Assembly: GCA_036365145.1 (NCBI GenBank)
Contig: JAEOAD010002856.1
Location: 405,997-469,996, forward strand
Source of the DNA: Orientallactaga sibirica
Lineage: Eukaryota > Chordata > Mammalia > Rodentia > Dipodidae
Direction: 5' to 3'
Length of the DNA: 64,000 nucleotides
The position numbers and the translations under genes are program-made. Below are positions 55,736-64,000 of the stretch, piece by piece; positions within the stretch are counted from its first letter, which is position 1, and the number at the start of each line of letters is the position of its first letter. The notes below the pieces were generated by a model. It saw nothing but the letters and a program-made list of their open reading frames with translations. It did no database searches and had not been told where the DNA came from.

Positions 55736-56871
55736 CAGGACAGTGTCTCCTAGCTCCCCACTGTCTATCCCATTTGGGTCCTGGGATCTGCCCTGTTTTG
55801 TGGTTTCCAAGATATTTCAAACAGGTTTCTATATAATCTCATGTCTGTCCTTGGAACAATATGTTCTGTTCAGTCTGCCAGCTACTCAGAACTTCCATCT
55901 AGTTGTGCTCTGTGCTCTGCCTTTGGACTCTGGTGTTCTTAGGTAAACCCAATCTGGCTCTGACCCTCAAGAGGCCACAGACTCCGACTAGCCAGGCTCT
56001 CTTGAACCTGCATCCCATCATCAAGTTTCTGCTGCCAGACAGAGGTTCAGGAAGACATCAGGATGTTTAGTGCCACGGTAGCCTGTGAGGTCCCTTGAGG
56101 CTGTGCACATTGGAGTACTTAGGGAGCAGGACTGTAATATTGGGAGCTGTTGTGTTATCTGTCTGGGCAGGCACTAGAGCTCTTCATACATTCCTTGTGG
56201 AGTATGGCGGCAGGGTCAAATGGAGGTGGAGACTGCGGCCATAGTACATTTGGGCACAGGAAAGTGTTTTCTCAAGGCACACTAAGGCAAGCTGAACTGA
56301 AGAGACTTTTGTCAGACTCTTAAGAGGACCCATTCTTATCTGCTTGAACGTTTCCTAGACTCGGGCGCTGGGAGGCTAAGCCAGGGCTCTTGATCCCACC
56401 CAGGCTTCAGCCTCCCTGTGCAGCTCTGTGAGCCCCTTTGGGTTTGTGTCTCTGTAAATATCGGAACCTCTGTGATCTCTCTGTTTCTGAATCGTTGTGA
56501 CTATCTCTTTTCCTGCTCAAAACCAGCAGTTTGAACTCTCCTCTTCTTTTTTCTTATGTCACTGGCCACTCTTTCCCTAGTGTCTCTGGACATCTCATAT
56601 CCTCTTTCCCAGGAGGCCATTCCATCTGTACCTGGGGGAGTAGGACAGAAGCTGGTGGCAGGATTTCCACTTTCCTGTCATTTGACTTGCTCTTTCCTTC
56701 TCAGAACAATTTCTCTCTTCTTCCTCCTCTCTCCTCTTTTTTCTCTCCTCTTTCCTCTCCCCCCTTCTCTGTATGTTTTATTGGGGATCAAACCTAGAGT
56801 TAAACATAGATCACATAGATATTTGTGTATACTTCACAATTTCTGCCACTACACCACATTAAATGTTTTTA
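55736..56871 (+). repeat. Segmental-duplication block C, copy 2
   Basis: Paralogue of 1-1,118 without the L1 insertion; the empty target lies near 56,838-56,860. Confidence 0.72.
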
Positions 56872-57038
56872 ATTTTTTAATTCATTTTTATTTATTTGAG
56901 AGGGGGGAACTGGCACACTAGGGCCTCCAACCACTGAAAATGTGCACCCAACTTATGTGGGTCATGGGAAATTGAACCTGGGTCCTTTGACTTTGTATGC
57001 CAGCTCCTTAACCACTAAGCCACCTCTCTCTCCAGCCC
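56872..57038 (-). mobile_element. tRNA-headed SINE, type A, shortened
   Basis: A TTTA tail, 'ggaaattgaacctgggtcct', and 'aagccacctctctctccagc' at the head end. The middle is deleted. Confidence 0.85.
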
Positions 57039-57043
57039 ATCTT

Positions 57044-57222
57044 GCTGGTTTTTGTTTGTTTGTTTGTTTGTTTTTTTTTTTTTTTGAGGTAGGGTCTGAC
57101 TATAGCCCAGGCTGACCTGGAATTTATTCTGTATTCTCAGGGTGGCCTCAAACTCATGGTGATCCTCCTACCTCTGCCTCCTGAGTGGTGGGATTAAAGG
57201 CATGCGCCACCAAGCCTGGCTT
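57044..57222 (-). mobile_element. B1-type SINE
   Basis: (GTTT)n/T start, 'gcccaggctgacctggaatt', 'ggattaaaggcatgcgccac', and 'aagcctggc' at the end. Confidence 0.93.
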
Positions 57223-58159
57223 GTTGTTTTTTGAGGTAAGGTCTCATCCTAGCTCTTTTAACTCCTGGGCTCAACTTCTGCCTCCCGCATGCAATTTCCA
57301 GTGAGAAGACTAAATATGAAGTACTGAACATGATTTTCCTTGTGGCGTACTTGTTCTCAGCCAGAGGCCTAGAGCACAAGATGGTGGCTGGGAAATCCCA
57401 GATGCGTATAGTCAGAGACTTGGAGAAAGAGGTGCAGAGATAGTGAGAAACAGAGGGAACCAGATAAAAAGAGGCACATTCACATCATGGTCAGAGGCCA
57501 AAGCTCCTAGCACTTCAAGAAGACATTCACGTTTCCTCCTTCTGCTCCTTCAGGTCTTCTGCTACCTTTGGAAGGTGACAAGCCATCAGCGTTGGGGACA
57601 TAAAGCAAATGCTTTGTAGTTACAGAGGCTTGGCAGAGGTGTCCTCTTCTTGTCTTCACCATTATTTGGGGTCTCTGCAATGTAAACTTTCAGGATTTTT
57701 CTTAAGTTGCATCTTTAAAAATATATTTATTTAATTGTGAGTGTGTACGTGTGTGTGCGTGCATGTATGTGGAAGTCAGAAGAAAACCTCAAGTTATGAA
57801 TGTTTCACTCACAGTGAGACAGTCTCTCTTCCCCAAGAGCTTTGGATTCTCCTGGCTCAGCTTCCCATCAGCATAGGCTCACTGGAATCATAGAGGCACA
57901 AGCCACACAGCATCCAGCTCTACGTGGTTGCTGGGGAATCAAACCTGGGCCCACAGGCTGTGGATCATTGAGGCGGTCTTGGTATCTGAATGACAGGGTC
58001 CACAGTAGACACTTTGGAAATTCATTGTGTGTGGAAACAGGGGCTGCATCCCCATCATGGACGAGCATGCAGCATCACCTTGTTCTTTCTCTCATTGTCA
58101 CTGTGTCTCTATATATCTGTCACTGTTTCCCTTCTCTTCCCTTCTAACTCCCCACTCTG
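57223..58159. other. Non-coding stretch with old B1-like remnants
   Basis: Possible B1-like fragments at 57,230-57,300 and 57,840-57,965; otherwise unassigned. Confidence 0.4.
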
Positions 58160-58290
58160 CTTGTTTGTTTGTTGTTTGATTTTTCAGGCAAGATTTTAGT
58201 GTACAGCTCAGGCTGGCCTCAAACATACAGCAATACTCCTTCCTCAGACTCCTAAGTGCTTGGTTTTATAGGTGTCCGTCCCCAGCCCTA
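58160..58290 (-). mobile_element. Old B1-type SINE
   Basis: 'gatttttcaggcaagatttt', 'ctcaggctggcctcaaac' and 'aagtgcttggttttatagg'. Confidence 0.7.
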
Positions 58291-58740
58291 GCCATGTGTG
58301 TACTTTTTTCACTATTTTAGGAAGACTATTTTTTTTCTTTGTGTATGTGTTTATGCTGTACGTGTTATGAGTTGTGCACATGTGTGTGGATTGCATTTTT
58401 TGAGTTGACTGCTTGTACATGTGCATGCCTGTGGAGTCCAGAGGAGATTATTGGGTGCTCCCCCCCACATCACTGACCCTCCAGTGTTTCCTTGAGGTGG
58501 AATATCTTACTGGTTCTAAATCTTTTTATTCTGCAAGCTCCAGTGATTCTCCCATCTCTGTTCCCTACAGGACTGGGGATATAGCCATGTGTGACAATGT
58601 CCAGCTGTTTATGTGGGTGCTGGGTAATTTAATTGAGCAGCCTCAGCCCCACTCCCCCTCAGTTCCTCATACAAGCAATGGAAGTATTCTCATCCTCTGA
58701 GCCATCTCTTCAGCTGATGTTACCTTGTCTGTGTCTTTGA
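58291..58740. other. Non-coding stretch
   Basis: An old SINE head end may lie at 58,690-58,718 ('ctgagccatctcttcagct'). Nothing else recognised. Confidence 0.4.
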
Positions 58741-59140
58741 CTGCTCGTCTCTGTGTCCTCCATGTCTCTCTGATACTGAGAAATGTGAAGTCTTGACCAA
58801 CAAAGGGACTTAGGCTGTAATTCAAGCAGGTGAGAGATTATATTGGGCTTCCGGTTTCCAGGCACAGCGTTATTTAGAGCCTTCACCTCTTCCTTTCTCC
58901 TTCACTCTCTGTCTAGATTTCCCCTCAGTACTCTGTTAGGGCAAAATAGGTGAGGTGTCCTAGACCTGGGTTCAAATCTCTCCTCCAAGCCAAGCATGGT
59001 GGGATAGGCATGTAAATCTCACTTGAGAAGAGTGAAGCAGAAGCATTTATTAAATATTCCAGAGCAGACTGAGATACACACCAAGTTCATAAACAATGTG
59101 GGCAATAGAGTGAGTCCGTGTCTCACAAACCACACACCAA
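58741..59140 (+). repeat. Segmental-duplication block E fragment, copy 4
   Basis: 'ctcttcctttctccttc...ctgt' then 'cctgggttcaaatctc' parallels 15,240-15,345 and 49,110-49,200. A decayed B1 follows. Confidence 0.45.
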
Positions 59141-59150
59141 ACTCCAGGAG

Positions 59151-59341
59151 GGTAGATGGCTCAGCAGTTAAAGGCACTTGCTTGCAGAGACTTATGGATT
59201 AATTCAATGCTCCATTATTCACATAAGGCTGGGGTGGGGGGACTCATGCTTCTGGTGTACATTTCAACAGTAAGAAACCTGGGTGCACCCCACACACACA
59301 CATACACTCTCTCTCTCTCTCTGTCTCTCCATAAAAAAATT
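59151..59341 (+). mobile_element. Diverged tRNA-headed SINE
   Basis: 'gtagatggctcagcagttaa', a decayed middle, then (CT)n and an A-rich tail. Confidence 0.75.
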
Positions 59342-59351
59342 CTTAAGTCAT

Positions 59352-59495
59352 TTATGTTGGGACAGCTCTTTAATCCCAGCACTCAGAAAGGCGCAGAAGG
59401 ATTGCTGTGAACTTGAGAATGGCCTTGGGCTACACTTTGAATTCCAGGTCATCATGGGCTAGATTGACTGAAATGTGCCTTGAAAAAAAAAATCA
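59352..59495 (+). mobile_element. B1-type SINE
   Basis: 'ctttaatcccagcactcag', 'ggccttgggctacactttg', and an A tail. Confidence 0.82.
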
Positions 59496-59769
59496 AAAAC
59501 AAACCTTTTTAAACCCACAGTACAATAAAAGAACAAAATATAGTTCAAAATATAGTGGAACACTTGATTGCCATTACTAGGGTCCTGGGTTCCACTCCTT
59601 GTAAAGTTATCCCACTAGGGTGTCAGAGAATCTGATTTGCTATTGTGACTCAGTTTGTTGGACTGGGGAATGGAGCTGTGTAACCCTTTCCTAGCCAGTG
59701 TGGTGGGCAAGAGTCAAGAACTGCTTGGATAAGCTTGGGGTTGTTTGACATCCCAACAGTCCTCCCTTG
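59496..59769. other. Non-coding sequence
   Basis: Nothing recognised. Confidence 0.4.
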
Positions 59770-60260
59770 TGAGATTCTCAAGGCTAGGGGAGGATTATGA
59801 TGCAGGCCTAAGAGGAGTTTCAGCTCTGAGTGATGAGGGAAAGGTCTGGTGGAAATAAGGATCTGAGGGAGCTGCACAGTGCAGACCTCTGAGGACTAAA
59901 TAGTGCAAAGCAGTTGTGAGGAAGGAGAGGTGAGAGGAGACCTGGAGGAGTCCTGAGGGCAGTGGCGGTAGCCATGTGACAGAGTGAGTGAGTGTTTCCT
60001 GCTGGAAATAATCTCCAGGTGGAGGTGAGGACCTGCCAGAGAGGACACAATCGGCAGCACAATGATGACTGCATGTGCTGGGCATTTGTGAGGCAGAAGG
60101 CAGTTGGGAGTTGAGGGGAAAGTTTGAGGGGAACTAAGGGTGGAGGGCAGGTTTGATAGAGGAGGTGTGTTTTGAGGGAGAAAATGTGGAGGGCTGAAGG
60201 TGGAAGTATGACCTACAAGGAATGAAGCAGAGTAGAATGAAAACATTAATGGGACATGTG
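59770..60260 (+). repeat. Segmental-duplication block D, copy 3 (purine-rich)
   Basis: 'gtgagg'-rich sequence similar in wording to 54,915-55,370. Several overlapping minus-strand Ser/Pro/Leu-rich frames are artefacts. Confidence 0.45.
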
Positions 60261-60432
60261 AAGAGAAAGCCCCCCCCCCTCAAAGTACAATCTTGTTGGT
60301 GTTTCTCCCCCAGTGAGAAATGAGAATTGCAAAGCAAGTAGCAATATTTATTGTGAAACCTGTCTGCAGGGAGAAAATATTCCTTCCACACAGAGCAATT
60401 TCAAATAAGAATGTTAAAATAGCTTTGAATTG

Positions 60433-60580
60433 AGCCAGGTGTCAGCATAGGTCTTTGATCCCAGCACTCAGAAATGTGAGGTAGGGGGATCAGTCTGAGG
60501 TGGAGACCAGCTTGTGGCTACAGAGTGAGTTCCATGTCAGCCCAGGCTACAGTAAGACACTGAGTGGGGAACTAAATTAT
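60433..60580 (+). mobile_element. B1-type SINE (diverged)
   Basis: 'gagccaggtgtcagcatagg', 'gatcccagcactcagaa', 'cagcccaggctacagtaaga', and an A-rich tail. Confidence 0.8.
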
Positions 60581-61029
60581 CACAACAAAATAAAAATAAT
60601 AAATAAAAATAAAAGTATATAGTAATAAACCATGCTTAATGCCTAAGTGTATATATGCTTGGGATATGAGCTTCATTTTTTTCCCCAGATATAAACCTGA
60701 GAGGAAGAAGGTGTTAGAGGACATTATAGGATATAGGAGCAGTGCCTGAAAGTTCTAGAGAGGCACCTGGAGGTGGGAAATGAGGTGGCAGGGAGGAGAG
60801 ATGAGAAGTTACATGCTCTGCACCTGTTACATGCCTCAGCTCCTTCAGTAGCCTCCTCTCCAGTTTTAGGAATGAAGAAGGAAGCAGCAGCATCACTCGT
60901 GCCACCATGATGTTTTTAAGGGTTTTTTTTTTTGGGGGGGGGTAGAGGGTGTATATACCAGGCTCAAATTGAACTTGACGTAATGCAGCTCTGGCCTCCT
61001 AGTTGCAAAAGGCCTGTGCTGCCTCTGCA
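60581..61029. other. Non-coding stretch
   Basis: A T/G homopolymer run at 60,921-60,942 may be a B1 tail remnant. Nothing else recognised. Confidence 0.4.
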
Positions 61030-61185
61030 GGCTGTTTGTGTTTCAGCCAGGTTCTCACTGTAAAGTTCAGGTTGACGTAGAATTCCCTATGTAGTACAGA
61101 TTGGCCTAAGATTCATGGCAGTCCTCCTGTCTCAGCATCCAGAGTGCTCAGATTACATACATGCAGTGCCATTCCTAGCTTCATT
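61030..61185 (-). mobile_element. Old B1-type SINE
   Basis: 'gccaggttctcactgtaaag', 'ccctatgtagtacagattgg' and 'gtgccattcctagct'. Confidence 0.75.
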
Positions 61186-61929
61186 GCTCATCTTACCCTT
61201 GCCTTACTTATCAGCTTATGACTTTTCATAGCCTTCATCAGCACACAGATGAGACAAGATAGGATTATGAACTATGGGACAAGTGCCATCTAGGAACTGG
61301 ACCCTATAATCACTTCCCAACCTTGTATGAAAATTCAACTCAAGTTTTCTTCAGAACTTGATCTCCAAACACTTGACTATGAAGAGGGAGCAGACAGATT
61401 TAGCTCCAGCATCCTGTTCCCAACCTGTAGACTTAATGTATGTGTTCCATGGCTACAAACCAGCTCGAATTCTCAGTCTTCTTCCTGGGAAGGAATTGTT
61501 TGCATTGAGAAACCGAGGCAAGGAAGGGTTGAATCCTTGATCTAACAGCACAGTACTCACTCCCAAGTTCAGTTTGCTGCCACCATGATCAGGAAATGTT
61601 GATCTGGGTGGAACAGATTCCCATTGAATTGGGAAGGAATGAAGTTAGACCTGTTCAGAGTACAAGCAAGAGTTTCAGAAATAAAACAGAAAAATTCCAT
61701 GAGCTGAGGAAGATGAATGAGTGGAACCCAGATGGGCAGAGTCTTCAGCATTCTCTCAGAACACACATGTGCTCCTGCAATCTTGTGTTCTGACTTAACT
61801 TTACACAAAGTGTGATAGACCTACTAATGTCCCTTGCCAAGTCTTCAAACCCACTTTCAGAGTGACAGAGAGACCACTGAGGACACACAGAGACAGTAAG
61901 TCCAAAATTGCTGCCATTTATAAACATGA
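61186..61929. other. Non-coding stretch
   Basis: Short open frames only; no gene or repeat recognised. Confidence 0.45.
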
Positions 61930-62035
61930 GGCAGGGCTTGTAGCTCACGGCTGTAAATCCCAGTGCTCAGAGGCTGCTGCAGGAAGACTGTCATAAATTA
62001 AAACTAACCTGTGCTATAAAGATTGAGACTTCTGA
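61930..62035 (+). mobile_element. Old B1-type SINE
   Basis: 'gcagggcttgtagctcacgg', 'aaatcccagtgctcagagg' and 'cctgtgctataaagattgag'. Confidence 0.65.
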
Positions 62036-62726
62036 AAAATCAAAGAACAAAACAAACAGGATGAGGAGTTCAGAATCAAGAGAAGAAAAAACAGATTTGC
62101 AGATATAAAGGGACAGCCACAGGATAAAGAAAAAGAAAAAGAAAAAAAAAGCAGACTATGTGTGTCCTATGGAAGATTTGGGCTACAGTTTCCTAAACTT
62201 TCTGTCCTTATCTCTGAAGCCCTCAAATCTGCCATTTCACTCAGTGACCCAGTTTAAACTGAGGACAATATTGAAATTGGGAGCAATGGACCCACCACAG
62301 GGTAGAGTCAAGAAAATGGTCCCTCTGCCCTTCCTGTCCTGCTCCTGAGCCTCTGCTTCATGACCGCAATGCCCATGGATTGTTCTCCTCCCCAAGGTAG
62401 TAGAGGTAGTGGGGGAGCAGGAGTCTACCCGCCCCTACTTGTAGAGTGCTCAGAGCAATGTGCTCATTTGTCTGATCATGTTCCTCTCTGTCAGCTGACA
62501 TGACCCACAATCTGTGAACTCTGTCTCCAAGTCTCTTTTTCCTTGAGTACCTGGAATTCTCAAGGCATCACCTTGTGCTTCAGGATTCTGATGTAGAGGA
62601 GTGCTAGGAGACACGTTCAGCACTTCTGCAGAAGACACATGCTGAAACCTGCCACTAGGAATCTTGAGCACAAGGCTGAAATTAAGGGTAGTTAGTGCAT
62701 GCCCTGGGCTCTTTCTGCAAGGACTC
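62036..62726. other. Non-coding stretch
   Basis: A-rich segment at 62,120-62,150; otherwise nothing recognised. Confidence 0.45.
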
Positions 62727-63075
62727 AGTGGTGGTTTGATTCAGGTGTCCCCCATAAACTGAGGTGTTCTGAATGCTAGGTTCCCAGCTGATGAAGGAAG
62801 ATTCATGAATTAACAACTCCTGGAGGCAGTGGATTGTTGGGGGCAGGCTTATGGGTATTACAGCCAGTGTCCCATTGCCAGTGTTTGGCACACTTTCCTG
62901 TTGTTATTCACCACCTGATATTGGCCAGGTGATGTTCACTCTCTGCTCATTCCATCATTTTCCCCTGACATTATGGAGCTTCCCCTAGAGTGTGCAAGCC
63001 AAAATAACCCTTTTCTCCCACAAGTCGCTTTCAGTTGGGTGATTTCTGCCAGCAATGTGAACCTGACTGCAACAG
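62727..63075 (+). mobile_element. Solo LTR, ERVL-MaLR type
   Basis: 'tggtttgattcaggtgtccc', 'gctaggttcccagctgatg', 'gtgcaagccaaaataaccc' and the ending 'ggtgatttctgccagcaatg' then 'ctgcaaca' are the usual order of a rodent MaLR LTR. I could not fix a clean 5-bp target duplication. Confidence 0.75.
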
Positions 63076-63081
63076 ACACAC

Positions 63082-63190
63082 AGCTGGCCCTGAAGGTGCA
63101 GGCCTGTAATCCTAGCTAGTTGGGCAGGGAAGACAAGAGAATATCATATTTAGGGCCAGCCTAGTTTAGAGTGAGACCGTGACTCCAAAC
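63082..63190 (+). mobile_element. Diverged B1-type SINE
   Basis: 'gtgcaggcctgtaatcctag', 'agggccagcctagtttagag' and 'gagaccgtgactcc'. Confidence 0.75.
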
Positions 63191-63266
63191 AAAAATTTAA
63201 ACAGTGCACTGAGTTTGTAGCAGAATGGCAGATAATTTTCCTAACATGGAGGAAGCTCTAGGTACA

Positions 63267-63319
<53 letters not shown>
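63267..63319. repeat. (CA)n microsatellite
   Basis: CA run of about 53 bp. It lies exactly at the truncated end of the retroviral fragment to its right. Confidence 0.96.
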
Positions 63320-63324
<5 letters not shown>

Positions 63325-64000
63325 GGGGATTTTGCCAGTTTCTAAGTAGATCTATCCCAATTATGCATTCTGGACTGAAGGAATAACCATAGGGTGAATT
63401 TGGGGAACCACTGGATCCGTCCGTCTTACATTTGCCCAAACTCCATTGATCACCTGACCTCTGTAAATATCTACTTTAACTGGAGGCCCATGATGGTTTT
63501 TGGGGTCTCCTGGAATCACTGTCAACTCAGAGCCAGTGTCAAGTAGGCCCGGAAAGGTCTGATTACTCCATTTTCCCCAGTGTACAGTTACCCTAGCAAA
63601 AGGCCACAGGTCCCTCTGAGAAAGGATAGGAGTAACCTTAATATTGAAATTTTTGAGGGTTGCAGGAGGGTCCTTCCTTGAGGGGATCTGGCCACCCCTT
63701 TAATCAAGGGACTCAGGAAGTGTAAACTGGCTCAAGTCTGGAAACTGATTAAGAGGACTTGATTTTCTATTGCTATAATTCAAAGTGGCTTTATGTTTCT
63801 TTGCTCTGGAATTTTCTGCTTATACAGATCAAGCAATAATTCAGTAGGTTTCTTATCTATTTGACTTCTGAGAACACCAGGATTAATCAGCCAGGGCCAA
63901 AGGTCCATAGCAGTCATACCTTTATGTGCACAATTTTGCCTACACTGTCTATTATGAAAAACACAGTTACCTCTCCTTTGGTGATTCAGCAATGCCACTT
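63320..64000 (-). pseudogene. pro: Second endogenous retrovirus: gag end and protease, truncated, runs off window
   Basis: On the minus strand the protease active-site box reads 'GLLDTGSELTVIPGD' (DTG codons at 63,532-63,540). It is followed after a frameshift near 63,390 by 'SPECIIGIDLLRNWQNPH' (63,322-63,376), the C-terminal protease box seen in class I (gamma-like) elements. Upstream on the same strand (63,998-63,780) an open piece with 'NRQCRQNCAHKG' and 'EQRNIKPL' represents the gag-pro junction area. The sequence differs from the provirus at 21.6-28.2 kb. Similarity stops at the (CA)n tract, so reverse transcriptase is absent here. Confidence 0.75.

Noticed and set aside
40957..63319. 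Regularly spaced short repeats as a possible CRISPR array
   Set aside because: These are dinucleotide microsatellites in a mammalian genome; no spacer-repeat structure.

Overview
This is a stretch of a rodent nuclear genome. Three things show it: dense B1-type (7SL-derived) SINEs, a second tRNA-headed SINE beginning with a 'gggctggagagatggctta' head, and several rodent L1 copies. The SINE consensus looks dipodoid (jerboa-like, for example Jaculus) to me; that species call is inference from memory of repeat families. I found no complete host protein-coding gene. Nearly every long open frame is retroelement sequence or a simple-repeat artefact.

Layout. 1-1,118 is one copy of a locally duplicated non-coding block, interrupted by a twin-primed, partly inverted L1 insertion (1,119-1,690). 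2,342-3,888 is a 5'-truncated minus-strand L1. 4,505-12,330 is a near full-length minus-strand L1 with recognisable 5' UTR, ORF1, ORF2 (endonuclease, reverse transcriptase, C-terminal Cys/His motif) and 3' UTR, all broken by frameshifts and one SINE insertion. 13,370-17,900 is duplicated non-coding sequence with paralogues at 46.4-51.5 kb, 53.9-56.9 kb and 58.7-60.3 kb. 18,930-19,625 resembles a solo LTR.

21,586-28,191 is a complete two-LTR endogenous retrovirus (plus strand). It has 450 and 447 bp LTRs, a 6-bp target duplication, a tRNA-Trp-type primer-binding site, betaretrovirus-like gag-pro-pol pseudogenes, and an env reduced to the TM membrane span and tail. Its leader carries a tandem array of four CACGTG E-boxes. 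An in-frame hydrophobic extension precedes Gag, reminiscent in layout of gammaretroviral glyco-Gag.

28.2-46 kb is non-coding with many SINEs, microsatellites, a roughly 470-bp purine-rich tract (30.66-31.14 kb), two paralogous promoter-like segments with decayed CRE motifs, and a MaLR-type solo LTR (32,039-32,389). At 45.6-45.84 kb there is a promoter plus first exon ending ATG|GTGAGT, closely resembling exon 1 of KRAB zinc-finger genes. The duplicated blocks downstream would then be intron or cluster sequence of such a gene family. No KRAB or C2H2 exon was found.

46.4-60.3 kb holds the duplicated blocks, including a tandem 1.5-1.6 kb pair with mosaic patches and a perfect 152-bp repeat. 62.7-64 kb holds a MaLR-like LTR and the minus-strand edge of a second, different endogenous retrovirus (protease region) that runs off the window.
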